From: Sinotaia quadrata
Taxonomy: Eukaryota > Mollusca > Gastropoda > Architaenioglossa > Viviparidae
DNA: 64,000 bases
Direction: 5' to 3'
Assembly (NCBI GenBank): GCA_028829895.1
Contig: CM054179.1
Coordinates: 103,140,875-103,204,874, forward strand
Made by a program: the position numbers and the translations under genes
Notes under the pieces: model-generated
What the model was told of the DNA's origin: nothing
The model's database searches: none
What the model saw: only the letters and a program-made list of their open reading frames with translations
In this document: in pieces, positions 24,050-34,929 of the stretch
Layout of the letters: each line of letters opens with the position of its first letter
Numbering within the stretch: position 1 is the stretch's first letter

Positions 24050-24293
24050 AAGGAAAATCTCTTATTAGGATGTCCTCAGTTTTTAACAGATTGATTTGAT
24101 TGCTGCTTATAGAATTACACTTTTAGAAACGTCATTTAACAGATTGATTTGATTGCTGCTTATAGAATTACACTTTTAGAAACGTCATTTAACAGATTGA
24201 TTTGATTGCTGCTTATAGAATTACACTTTTAGAAACGTCATTTAACAGATTGATTTGATTGCTGCTTATAGAATTACACTTTTAGAAACGTCA
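24050..24293. repeat. 54-bp minisatellite, 4 copies
   Basis: taacagattgatttgattgc is followed by tgcttatagaattacac and ttttagaaacgtcattt. Copies are identical except at the ends, so this is a very recent amplification. Confidence 0.96.
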
Positions 24294-24984
24294 TTAGTTT
24301 GCTTGAATGAATTAATTGATGTTTAACAGCATTAAGAATGCCCCCAGTTTGCTTGAATGAATTAATTGATGTTTAACAGCATTAAGAATGCCCCCAGTTT
24401 GCTTGAATGAATTAATTGATGTTTAACAGCATTAAGAATGCCCCCATTTTGCTTGAATTACTTAACTGATGTTTAATAGCATTAAGAATGTCCCCATTTT
24501 GCTTGAATGATTTAACTGATGCTTAATAGCATTAAAATGTCCCCCAGTTTGTTTAAATGAATTAATTATGTTTAATAGCATTGAGAATGTTCCCAGTTTG
24601 TTTAAATGATTTAATTGGATGTTTAATAGCATTAAGAGTGTCCCCAGTTTGCTTGAATGAATTAATCGATGTTTAATAGCATTAAGAATGTTCCCAGTTT
24701 ACTTTAACGATTTACTTGTTGAATAGCATTACTCTTTTAGGAATGCTCCTAATTTGGTACACTGATTTCATTGTTGTTTAGAGCAACATTTTTATGAATG
24801 TCTTCAGTGCGAAAGATTGATTTTGTTTAAAAGCACTGCACTGTTAGGAACAGTTAATTTGACTGACAGAGTAATTTTTGGAATATTATACATTAAGAAT
24901 GTCCATAGTTTGTTGGATTGTTTCAGTTGAAGTTTAAAAACATTACACTTGCTTGATTGATTTAAATGATATTAAACAACATTA
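24294..24984. repeat. ~50-bp minisatellite, 3 perfect plus ~9 diverged copies
   Basis: agtttgcttgaatgaattaa is followed by ttgatgtttaacagcattaa and gaatgccccc. Left units are identical. Right units diverge and regain the longer form with a ttacacttttaggaa segment, which links this array to the 54-bp units on both sides. Confidence 0.93.
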
Positions 24985-25260
24985 AACATTATGAATGCCC
25001 CTACTTTGCTCGATTATAATTTGGTATTTAAAACCTTACACATTATGAATGCCCCTACTTTGCTCGATTATAATTTGGTATTTAAAACATTACACATTAT
25101 GAATGCCCCTACTTTGCTCGATTATAATTTGGTATTTAAAACATTACACATTATGAATGCCCCTACTTTGCTCGATTATAATTTGGTATTTAAAACATTA
25201 CGCATTATGAATCGATTTTTAATTTGGTATTTAAAACCTGACACATTATGAATGCCCGTA
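24985..25260. repeat. 54-bp minisatellite, ~5 copies
   Basis: attatgaatgcccctacttt is followed by gctcgattataatttggtat and ttaaaacattacac. Clearly related to the preceding 50-bp family. Confidence 0.95.
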
Positions 25261-25542
25261 GTTTGTTCGATTGTTAGAAATGATGTTTACAAATAAATAG
25301 GAAAACACTTTACTATGATATGCCTGTTCACTAAATACCAACTACTCGTTTTCCAGATTCGTAACGTTAAGAGATTGTTACGTGGTCCCATACTCGACGT
25401 CAATCATCATGCCTTTCAAATAGTGACGTCACCAGTCTCTGATCGACATATATATACAACTCACTGTAAGCAGAATGACGCCAACATCAATGATAGAAGG
25501 CCATCTGTATGTGAGTGAATAAACTGTAAGCATGAATACGTT

Positions 25543-25548
<6 letters not shown>
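25261..25548. other. Unique DNA
   Basis: No tandem structure. A 67-codon frame (25315-25518) has no recognised domain. Confidence 0.5.

Positions 25549-25614
<66 letters not shown>
25549..25614. repeat. (TG)n microsatellite
   Basis: About 32 TG units. Confidence 0.98.
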
Positions 25615-25615
<1 letters not shown>

Positions 25616-26569
25616 ATGTGCGTGTAATAACAGATCGGAGAAGAATGGAGAGAATTAGAAAGTCTAATTAAGAATGTATCTTTTATTGAAAATAGTAATA
25701 GCTCTTAAATCACGAGAAAAGTAAGAGTACATTTGCCTATCCCTTTTTCTAGACAACTGTTATATAAATTGTTAAATTTTCAAAGTGACTCTGCTTTGGA
25801 CACTCCTTATGATGGTATTTTTTGTAAGTGTGTCAGAGTTGTCATAAAGAGTTCCAAGTGAGAATATGCTAGAAAATTGCTGATGCAATCCAAACCAGTT
25901 TCAACTGGATGAGCAGTTTTTTTCTGACTAATAGTCTCACACTTGTTCATATCAATTTCATACAATGAGGAGGGACCTTAAGTTTTTTTGTTGAAGAAGT
26001 ACACAATTCTAATCACTTTGAATTTGAACATAACTCTACTCCTGTCATAAAAGCGATCATTAACTTAAGGTAAGTCAACTGACTGATAAAGGAAGAACAG
26101 ACTTATAATAGTTCGTACATGTTTGCTATTGATCTATGATTTGAATAGGAGAATGCTTAGGTATTGAACCATTATTTCTATGTTCATTAATTTGACTACC
26201 TTGTACATTATACTTGTAATTTTGATTGATGCTATATTTCTGATGTAGTGTGTGTATCGGCTAATGAAATCATTGCAGGATTTGTAATTTGAGAATGTTT
26301 GTAAGAGAGAAAGGAGTTTAGAGATGAAATTTACCTGAAATTTAATGCTGCCTTAATTTGTTTTTTGCAGAGCAGAGCAAGCCTTTTTTTGATTGTCACT
26401 TCATGCTATAGTGACTACTGTAGTCTATTTGATTATACTGGTGTGTGCATTTTGCGTTGCTGTCAACTTAACAGTAAATCATGTTGCTGTAAATTGATTC
26501 CCGTGAATTCCATTCAATTACAAATACGGCAGAGATCTGTGGCCTGAGTTTGGTCTCGAGAATTCATGA
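25615..26569. other. Unique AT-rich DNA
   Basis: About 950 bp free of obvious tandem structure. A ttttttgcag acceptor-like site ends near 26370 and is followed by a 60-codon open stretch with no recognised domain. Evidence for an exon is weak. Confidence 0.45.
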
Positions 26570-26720
26570 AGAACATTGTGAACATTCCTCATGGTGTGTT
26601 GAGTAAAAGACACAAAACATTGGGAACATTCTTCATGGTGTGCTTGATAGCGCATGTGTGAAATTCAGGACGATTCTCTACGGTGTGCTTGGAGAGCACA
26701 TTAAAGATTCTGGAACAATT
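26570..26720. repeat. ~58-bp degenerate repeat, ~3 copies
   Basis: gaacattcctcatggtgtgt, gaacattcttcatggtgtgc and acgattctctacggtgtgct mark three copies. Confidence 0.8.
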
Positions 26721-26739
26721 ATGTAACATACCTCCTGAA

Positions 26740-26840
26740 GGGACACGTGAGTACCTCATCTAAACATGAAAGGCAATGACTTGTTGCAAACTACGTGATT
26801 GTGAAACACGTGCCAGTGACAGCCGCCATCTTTGAACAGG
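26740..26840. promoter_or_regulatory. E-box and YY1-like motif cluster
   Basis: CACGTG at 26744-26749 and 26807-26812 and a YY1-type GCCGCCATCTTT at 26822-26833 lie within 90 bp of unique DNA. Resembles the cluster at 20.4-20.7 kb. A promoter role is inferred only. Confidence 0.3.
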
Positions 26841-27181
26841 TTATGTGCATTGACTTTAACTATTTCTCTAAAACTCCACTCTCATTTCTGTGATGATATC
26901 CATGAACTTGATTATATACTTATATTATCAACTGCTTATGTCTATGCTAGGATAACCTAAACAATTGTCCAGCGTTAATAAAACATTGTTGTGAAGTGAT
27001 GTAAATATCAGTGCTCTTTGTTATATATTTGATTGTTTATTTAATAAATGTATTGTTAAATTTATTGACTTTCTTACACATACTGATAACCCTAGTTTGA
27101 AAGACATTGGGTGAATGGGGGTTGGCTAAATATAAATTAAAGATAGATTTGTCTTCTCCTTTACTAAGAAGCTTTCTACCT

Positions 27182-27301
27182 ATGGAAATATTGTGTGACG
27201 ATAAATGTGAGTCTTTATGTTGTGGAAGAGAGAAACCATTTACAGCGCCCGCATATCCGCCAAGTGAGCAAGACGAGTGGTGTCTACTGCAGAATTATTA
27301 A
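27182..27301 (+). CDS. Candidate small ORF or terminal exon, 39 aa (unrecognised)
   Basis: ATG at 27182 to TAA at 27299-27301. The frame is open upstream back to at least 27107. The peptide has a cysteine cluster (CDDKCESLCC) and an acidic C-terminal half (PPSEQDEWCLLQNY). It sits directly 5' of the dispersed-repeat end at about 27330-27400, so it could be the tail of a transposable-element protein or a chance frame. No family is recognised. Confidence 0.15.
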   Translation: MEILCDDKCESLCCGREKPFTAPAYPPSEQDEWCLLQNY

Positions 27302-27329
27302 TAACATAAATTAAGATTCTCATCACTTA

Positions 27330-27400
27330 TATTTAGTTATGGATGATTAATTAATTCATTAATAATAATAATAATTAACTAGATGGCGTTGGCGTCACAC
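27330..27400 (-). repeat. Dispersed repeat copy, inverted relative to 11.3 kb
   Basis: The reverse complement reads gtgacgccaacgccatctag, then an (ATT)n run, then aattaattaatcatccataac. It matches 11271-11340 over roughly 70 bp with a modest number of differences. The two copies are 16 kb apart in opposite orientation. Most likely the end of a non-autonomous mobile element; the boundaries are not defined here. Confidence 0.7.
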
Positions 27401-27639
27401 TCAGTTAAAAGACTTTGAACAGTACGTGACTATATGTGACCATGCTAAGTTAAAGGACTGTGAAATGCAGGCTTAATTTTTCTTGCTTCCAACAAACATT
27501 TTAAGTCTGTGAATCTGTAGAAAGTGTAGATTATCTTAGCAATAAATCTGATGTGTTTTCTGGTTGTGAGTCTTAATTATGTTTCCGTTAGTTGTTAGGC
27601 TGTTAACTTTATTATCTGAGTTAGTACTAATAAACAAGG
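27401..27639. other. Unique AT-rich DNA
   Basis: No repeat or gene seen. Confidence 0.5.
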
Positions 27640-27800
27640 TACTTAGTAAGATTTAATTCTGTTATGAAATGTGTCAGATAAAAGCATTAATTACTTACTG
27701 AGATTAAATTCTGCTGTGAAATAGGTCAGATGAAATCAGTCAGTCTGTGGAGATCTAATTCTGTTATGAAATATGTCAGATGAAACCAGTCAATTAAATG
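27640..27800. repeat. ~52-bp degenerate minisatellite, 3 copies
   Basis: attctgttatgaaatatgtc followed by agatgaaa recurs near 27655, 27708 and 27758. Confidence 0.85.
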
Positions 27801-28002
27801 ACATCTTTAAAATAAAATACTGTTAGATTAGTTTTCTTGCAATATCAAAGAGGAAGAGTTTGATTAATACTGCCTGGAAAACCTTCATTAAATTCGTCAT
27901 TAACTGTCAAATAAGAAGAGTTTGACAAACCTGAACAAGTACATACCGGAAGAAAACTCTTTTATTATCGCTGTAAATGAAGTCTAAATATATTATCAGA
28001 AA

Positions 28003-28130
28003 GAAAGTTTACTTTTTGTGTAAGATCGAAAGGCACTGTTTTACCAATAGTGTCAATAATGAAAAGTTTACTCTTTGTGTAAGATCAAAAGGCACTGTTT
28101 TGATCAATATTGTCAATAATGAAAAGTTTA
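28003..28130. repeat. 59-bp direct repeat, ~2.1 copies
   Basis: aaagtttact starts at 28004 and 28063, each followed by tttgtgtaagatc and aaaggcactgttt. Confidence 0.9.
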
Positions 28131-28269
28131 ATCCTTTATTACTATTTTTAATGCTGAGTTTATGCAGAACAACTTTACAATACAATAAATGCAGAGTTTA
28201 TTTCATAGCTGCTATTAAAAAAAATTCAGATAATGCATTTCTCTATTACTGTAGAACAAGTTTTGCTTA

Positions 28270-28505
28270 CTATCAACAAGGCATTGCATTGGCTAGTATT
28301 ATCAAAAAGGCATTACATGACTAGTATTATCAGAAAGACATTACTTGACTAGTATTATCAGAAAGGCATTACTTGACTAGTATTATCAGAAAGGCATTAC
28401 TTGACTAGTATTATCAGAAAGGCATTACTTGACTAGTATTATCAGAAAGGCATTACTTGACTAGTATTATCAGAAAGGCATTACTTGACTAATATTATCA
28501 AAAAG
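28270..28505. repeat. 28-bp minisatellite, subtype 1, ~8 copies
   Basis: gactagtattatcagaaagg followed by cattactt. Nearly perfect copies with an SpeI-type ACTAGT in each. Confidence 0.96.
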
Positions 28506-28768
28506 TCATTTGCTTAGCTCTTATTTATCAGAAAGTCATTTGCTTGGCTCTTATTATCAAAAGTCATTTACTTGGCTCTTATTATCAAAAGTCATTTACT
28601 TGGCTCTTATTATCAAAAGTCATTTACTTGGCTCTTATTATCAAAAGTCATTTAATTGGCTATTATTATCAAAGTGTCATTTAATTGGCTATTATTATTA
28701 TCAAAGTGTCATTTACTTGGCTCTTATTATCAAAAGTCATTTAATTGGCTATTATTATCAAAATGCAG
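28506..28768. repeat. 28-bp minisatellite, subtype 2, ~9 copies
   Basis: ggctcttattatcaaaagtc followed by atttactt. Same period as subtype 1 with an abrupt switch near 28500. Right-hand copies change to attggctattattatcaaa. Confidence 0.95.
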
Positions 28769-29089
28769 TCCTGTGGAAATAACAGACATAAGGCCTGGAT
28801 TAATATTTTTTAAAATAAAAAAAATTATCAAAATGCCAAAGAAAATCTTTATAGAATAAAACAACAACTTGCCTGTCGTAAAAAAACAAAAGAAAAACAA
28901 TTCCAGAGAAACAAACCTTGTATTACGGTTTTAAATTTAAAAATCTATCAACAATATTAAAAAGAGATTTCATTCTTCTTTGTATCATTAATAAAGATAT
29001 ACTTAAGCGAGAGAATGATGAAATACCAGTATATTCCATTGTAAAAGCATGAAAAACAACATATTATATTACAATCACAAAACTAAGTT
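28769..29089. other. A-rich unique DNA
   Basis: Poly-A rich, no gene or array seen. Confidence 0.55.
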
Positions 29090-29491
29090 TAAGGAGTTAT
29101 ATAAAGAAGACACACAAAGACTTAAGAACTATTAAACAGTTATATAAAAAAGACAGACAAAGACTTAAGAACTATTAAATAGTTACATAAAAAAGACAGA
29201 CAAAGACTTAAGAACTATTAAACAGTTATATAAAAAAGACAGACAAAGATTTAAGAACTATTAAACAGTTATATAAAAAAGACAGACAAAGACTTAAGAA
29301 CTATTAAACAGTTACATAAAAAAAGACAGACAAAGACTTAAGAACTATTAAACAGTTATATAAAAAAGACAGACAAAGACTTAAGAACTATTAAACAGTT
29401 ACATAAAAAAGACAGACAAAGACTTAAGAACTATTAAACAGTTACATAAAAAAGACAGACAAAGACTTAAGAACTATTAAACAGTTACATG
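29090..29491. repeat. 43-bp minisatellite, ~9 copies
   Basis: aagacagacaaagacttaag followed by aactattaaacagttatat and a poly-A run. Units differ mainly at ttatata versus ttacata and in A-run length. Confidence 0.96.
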
Positions 29492-29639
29492 TAAGTTACA
29501 AAATAGCGCCTTGTAACTAGAGCAAAGTAGTTTTGAGTAGTTATTTTTTAAAAACCGATAGACAGGTATTCAATAACTATTCACAGAGAATGAGAGTACA
29601 GTCAGATAGTGCCAGAGAAGGAACAAGAAGTTCATTTCA

Positions 29640-30090
29640 AGTCTGACGATAAATTTAATGTTATGACTAGTAGAATGATCATAAGTAAAACGATTTCATG
29701 TACATAAATTTAATGTCATTACTCGTAGAATGATCACAAGTAAAACGATTTCATGTACATAAATTTAATGTTATGACTCGTAGAATGATCACAAGTAAAA
29801 CGATTTCATGTACATAAATTTAATGTCATTACTCGTAGAATGATCACAAGTAACACGATTTCATGTACATAAATTTAATGTCATTACTCGTAGAATGATC
29901 ACAAGTAACACGATTTCATGTACATAAATTTAATGTCATTACTCGTAGAATGATCACAAGTAACACGATTTCATGTACATAAATTTAATGTCATTACTCG
30001 TAGAATGATCACAAGTAAAACGATTTCATGTACATAAATTTAAAGTCATTACTCGTAGAATGATCACAAGTAAAACGATTTCATATACAC
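29640..30090. repeat. 55-bp minisatellite, ~8 copies
   Basis: taaatttaatgtcattactc is followed by gtagaatgatcacaagtaa and acgatttcatgtaca. Subtypes aaaacg and aacacg are grouped and not random, which points to block duplication. Confidence 0.96.
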
Positions 30091-30279
30091 AATTTTATTA
30101 TGAGAGACAGTGTCAGTTGTTCGACTATAAATCATTCAGCCTTTGATAAGGTTCCGTGCTGTCAAAAGAAATAAATATTTTGCTGACTAAGGCACCAATT
30201 TACTGTACATCTACTACGTTATAATATGTCAACATTTTTTGTATTAAAAAAAAACCAACAGGAAAACAAAAATAAAGTC

Positions 30280-30960
30280 GGTTTAATGTGTCTCGTTGTG
30301 CAGATGAAAGGAACAAAATATAGTCCATCGGATTTCTTTGTTCATTTGAAAATGAAAGAAAATAAAGACAGTTTAGCGTATCGATGTGCAGATGAAATGA
30401 AAAAATAAAGACAGTTTAACGTGTCTTTGTGCAGTTGAAATGAAAAAAATAAAGACAGTTTAACGAGTCATTGTGCAGATGAAATGAAAAAATAAAGACA
30501 GTTTAACGTGTCTTTGTGCAGTTGAAATGAAAAAATAAAGACAGTTTAACGTGGTCTTTGTGCAGATGAAATGAAAATATACAGTTTTACCTGTCCTTCT
30601 GCAGATGACAGGGGAAAAGAAAGAAAGACAGTTTAACGTGTCTTTGTAAAGATGATAGGGAAAAAGAAAGACAGTTTAATTTGTCTCTTTGTGCAGTTGA
30701 AACGGAAAATATAAAGACAATTGAAACAGAAAATATAAAGACAATTGAAACGGAAAATATAAAGACAATTGAAACAGAAAATATAAAGACAATTTAATGT
30801 ATCTCATTGTGCACGTGAAAAGGGAAATAAAGACAGTTTAACGTGTCTCTTTGTTCAGTTTAAAAGGACAATATAAAGACAAATTAAAATATTTATTTTT
30901 GCAAATGAAAGGAAAAAATAAAGACAGTTTAAAATGTATACGTGTGCAGTTGTCATTTGT
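30280..30960. repeat. ~43-bp degenerate minisatellite with nested 24-bp array
   Basis: aaagacagtttaacgtgtct followed by ttgtgcagttgaaatg recurs about 13 times. At about 30710-30800 a shortened unit (gacaattgaaacggaaaata) is itself tandemly repeated four times, a nested amplification inside the parent array. Confidence 0.92.
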
Positions 30961-31568
30961 ACATGTCACTAAAATTAAAATAGCATAGGACTAAAAGCCG
31001 GTTTTACTTAAAGCATTTGTTTTAATTCTTGATAACTTTTCAAAAATTGATATTTACTAATACAGTCTATTTTTTCCAACTGTTTACAATCTCCCATATC
31101 TGACAATAACTTACGCTTTTGTGTAAAAGAAAATTATTTTAACAGATGAAGGAAACTGCTTCATGACAAGCACGTAGAGATGTACTACAAGTGCTGATAA
31201 TTTGTTAAGCAAACTTTATTTTACTGATTCATTAACCATGTACCCACAATTCAACTAACTATCACCAACGTAAAGTTCAAATGGTCCAAGTCCTCAAATG
31301 GATCAAATATCGCATAGTCGTTGCTATACATTTCATGCTAGTAATGCTATGTACAAACATACATACACACATACATACATAATGGTATGCAATTAAAATG
31401 AACGAAACACCTGGTCCCTGGATCCAAACCAAAGCATATTATACATTGTGTATGTCTATCTGACCCATCAACCCTTCCGTGTAACATGTGATTGAATTTC
31501 CCTCTACTGACCTAGCAACCACTCTTTCTATAGGCCTGCAAATAAAGTACTTATCTGCCTACAATCGG
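30961..31568. other. Unique AT-rich DNA
   Basis: No gene or long repeat. Short acatacata words near 31355. Confidence 0.5.
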
Positions 31569-31569
31569 T

Positions 31570-31668
<99 letters not shown>

Positions 31669-31680
31669 TATATATATATA
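31569..31680. repeat. (CA)n microsatellite followed by (AT)n
   Basis: About 48 CA units with one cgca interruption, then aaatatatatatat. Confidence 0.98.
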
Positions 31681-31689
31681 TGGTGTGCT

Positions 31690-32160
31690 ACTTCAAGTTC
31701 TACGTACGAGCGGCCTTGATATGTTAAGTGTTTGCTCAGCAGTTTTCCAGTTTAAATTTTGCACAGCTGGATAAACAAGCTCATTCACACGTGAATCTTA
31801 ACGAGTGTTAGACTTCCGTCAGTTTTCCGATTCGATCAATACAGAGTCCTCGTAACGAAGAGTTTGCATATTCGCCGTTACATGGCACTCGCACTGATAC
31901 CGGGCATATCAGTTTAAAAAAAAAAAATAATCGTAAGACTCGCGGTTTTGATACAGGCCTCCATTTGGAGCAGACTGTTCCAGTTACTCCCAGACATGGG
32001 CGGGGCCAGACGGTTAGTTAATATTTATAAACGTGGAGCTAGCGGGCACAGATAATGAGCGACTCGTACAATGACGACCGCAAGAGAGAGAGAACGAGGC
32101 CACAATAGTCGGCGCCTAAGTGAGCGTCCTATGTAGGAACAATTTGCCGACGGCTTGCTT
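31690..32160 (+). promoter_or_regulatory. Candidate TATA/GC-box promoter region
   Basis: An Sp1-type GC box GGGCGGGGCC (31998-32007) lies 14 bp before a TATA-like TATTTATAA (32022-32030), the usual order and spacing of a core promoter on the plus strand. About 40 bp further an ATG at 32071 opens a short frame (MTTARERERGHNSRRL) that stays open into a donor-like GTGAGC at 32120-32125. This reads as a possible first exon. No transcript evidence is available, and part of the frame comes from an agagag run. Confidence 0.35.
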
Positions 32161-32207
32161 TTCTAAATACTATGCGCATTGTAACTAGGTATATAGTAAT
32201 ATAAAGA

Positions 32208-32212
<5 letters not shown>

Positions 32213-32264
<52 letters not shown>

Positions 32265-32291
32265 ACGGAGAGAGAGAGAGAGGGAGAGAGT
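32213..32291. repeat. (GA)n microsatellite with G interruptions
   Basis: About 38 GA units interrupted by gagggag and ggacgg. It lies about 90 bp downstream of the candidate first exon at 32.1 kb. Confidence 0.97.
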
Positions 32292-32579
32292 TGTGTGTGT
32301 GCGAATTAATATAATGAATTTGTTTCATACATTCTTTTTAAATGCCAAAATGATTATGTATCTGTTCCTGTAATAAAAATATATTCATCGGTCAAAGCAT
32401 GTTTACGCCTCTCAAGGCCTTGTCATAGTAGAAACAAAAGAACTATGTCTATAAATAACAACAGTCCCAGAGTTAAAAGTACCTGCCCATGTATGCAAAT
32501 AATGTATGTGTAATGCTAACAACAAAATAGACTTAGCACTATTATGTATGATTGTGCAGTTGTAATTACGGTAGTTATA

Positions 32580-33095
32580 GGACTTGACATATGTTTGTGC
32601 TATCTATAACACAGTCTTACGACACGATACTCTTAATGGCACAGTCAGAGGACACGATACATGTGTGTGCTATCCATAACACAGTCTTACGAAATGGTAT
32701 GTTGGTATGACGTTCAACTCATAAGACAAGTTACATGTTTAATGACACTCTTAATGACACTTTCATAGGACATGTTTGTATGCTATTCATAATACAGTCT
32801 TCCGATATGATACGTTTGTATGAGAAAAAAAATAATAACAGTCTAACGACATACGTTTTTATACACCATTCGTAACACCATCTTACATGGTACGCTTGTA
32901 TGATCTGAAAGTAAAAATAAGGCACAAAATGTATCCAATGCTATTAACAACAGTCATGGAATCGGAAACGTTTATATTGCTAGTCATAACGGTCTTGAGG
33001 CAGAGATATGTTTATATGATAAAAATATCAAAATCACAGCCTTAGACATGATACTTTGTATATGCTATTCACAACGTAGTCAATAGACACAGAAC
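32580..33095. repeat. ~40-bp degenerate minisatellite, ~11 copies
   Basis: cacagtcttacgacacgata followed by catgtttgtatgctattcat recurs with strong divergence. Confidence 0.85.
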
Positions 33096-33114
33096 ATGTG
33101 TATATTCGCTAATG

Positions 33115-33328
33115 CAAACAGCCATAGGAAGTGATGCGTATTGTGTGATGGTATTACGAACAACCATAAGACGTGATGCGTGTTGTGTGATGGTATTACG
33201 AACAGCCATAAGACGTGATGCGTGTTGTGTGATGGTATTACGAACAGCCATAAGACGTGATGCGTGTTGTGTGATGGTATTACGAACAGCCATAAGACGT
33301 GATGCGTGTTGTGTGATGGTATTTATAA
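33115..33328. repeat. 42-bp minisatellite, 5 copies
   Basis: taagacgtgatgcgtgttgt followed by gtgatggtattacgaacagc. Copies 2-5 are identical. Open on both strands because 42 is a multiple of 3. Confidence 0.97.
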
Positions 33329-33394
33329 CTAATTAAGTCAGAGAGCATGAAACGTTTCAATATTAATAAGAAAATCAATTGACAGGATACGTTT

Positions 33395-33628
33395 GTATGA
33401 TGATATTAATACGACATTCAATGGACATAATGATATTAATAAGACAGTCAATGGACATAATGATATTAATAAGACAGTCAATGGACATAATGATATTAAT
33501 ACGACATTCAATGGACATAATGATATTAATAAGACAGTCAATGGACATAATGATATTAATAAGATAGTCAATGAATATAATGATATTAATAAGACAGTCA
33601 ATGGACATAATGATATTACAGTCACTGG
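33395..33628. repeat. 30-bp minisatellite, ~8 copies
   Basis: aatggacataatgatattaa followed by taagacagtc, with the variant tacgacattc. Frames on both strands are repeat artefacts. Confidence 0.97.
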
Positions 33629-33846
33629 GCATTTAATTTTTGTATGTGGTTATTATTAATGGACAGGACACGTTTGCTCGATGCTATTAATAATAAAGCC
33701 TTACAACAAGTTACATTGGTGTGACTGTTAAAAAGTCACATGGCATTTAATCTATGTATGCGTTTATTAATAAGACAATCAATGGACAGGACATGTTTGC
33801 TCAATGCTATTAATAATAAAGCCATACGAGTTACTTTGGTAACAAG
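33629..33846. repeat. ~114-bp imperfect duplication
   Basis: gcatttaat is at 33629 and at about 33743, each followed by aatggacaggaca, tgtttgctc and gctattaataataaagcc. The unit contains the words of the neighbouring 30- and 40-bp arrays. Confidence 0.85.
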
Positions 33847-34424
33847 TCACACACACACACAAACGAGATGAAGTGTTGAATATCAAAGTGACGAATCACT
33901 CAATCTCAATGAGAAGACAAGAAGCTTAGTTTTGTGTACTGACCCTTGAAATTGCCAGAACATAACTTTATTTTCTGTGTGTTTGTAGCAGTCGGATGCA
34001 GATTGTCTAAACTTTCAGGAGAAATAGAGTAGTGTGCTATTTAGACACCTGCGCCATAAAGAGCAATTAGGCATATTAATGTATCACATCTTAACCTATC
34101 AGGTCATTTTGCACGTGGACACTCGAGATATTACGGCTTGATAGAGATTTTTATGTATGAAATCTTGAACTCTCACGAAAAGGAGATGTTTGTGTCTAGA
34201 TCCAGACGTAAGGGTATAAAGGGAGTTTATAATCTGTCAAGTAAAACCGGGAACATTGAAACTGTTTGAATAAAGAGATTTCTTACATTGAAGTTTGACG
34301 TACTAAGGTGAGAAAAATAAAGAATAAAAAGCTTTTCATGCTAAGATTAGCGAATGTGGATGAATTAAGAAAACTAAGGCACCCTTAGACAAACTCATTC
34401 GTAACACGAGTACAATACGGCAAG
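33847..34424. other. Unique DNA
   Basis: No tandem structure or supportable gene. A short CA run is at about 33849-33862. Confidence 0.5.
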
Positions 34425-34600
34425 GGGTTCAGTCAGACAGGTTTCATTCCCAAAGGGTTCAATCAGACAGTGGTCATTCGGATAGGAGGTTTATTTAGAC
34501 AGGTGTGCAGTCAGTTGGGGTACTCAGACAGAGTCACATTCAAACAGGAGTTATTCAGGTAGGACCTTATTGTTAAAGGGTATTTAAAAAAAGAAATGAT
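34425..34600. repeat. ~28-bp degenerate repeat, ~6 copies
   Basis: gggttcagtcagacaggttt and gggttcaatcagacagtggt, then more diverged copies with attcaggtagg. Confidence 0.8.
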
Positions 34601-34615
34601 TTAAAATGTTTTTTC

Positions 34616-34860
34616 TTACTCAATTATATTTATTAATATAACTGTTACAATTATATCTATTAATTTAACTGTTACAATTATATCTATTAATTTAACTGTA
34701 TGATGGTTCGGTTGATGTAAATATGTGTTAGTATCATTTTTATATAATTGTATTATTTCACTGACTTTATAATTGTATTATTTCACTGACTTTATATAAT
34801 TGTATTATTTCACTGACTTTATATAACTGTATTATTTCACTGACTTTACATAAATATGTA
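34616..34860. repeat. Two 27-bp minisatellites, 3 and ~4 copies
   Basis: The first has caattatatctattaattt and the second has tataattgtattatttcact. They are separated by about 50 bp. Confidence 0.9.
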
Positions 34861-34929
34861 ATGGTGTTATTGTATTAAGTTAATTTATTAAAAACGACAT
34901 TTATGTATTGACGCACTGGTATTCAAGAT

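Noticed and set aside
34430..34470. gggttcaatcag considered as a tRNA T-arm or B-box
   Set aside because: It is part of a degenerate tandem repeat and no acceptor, D or anticodon arms can be folded around it.
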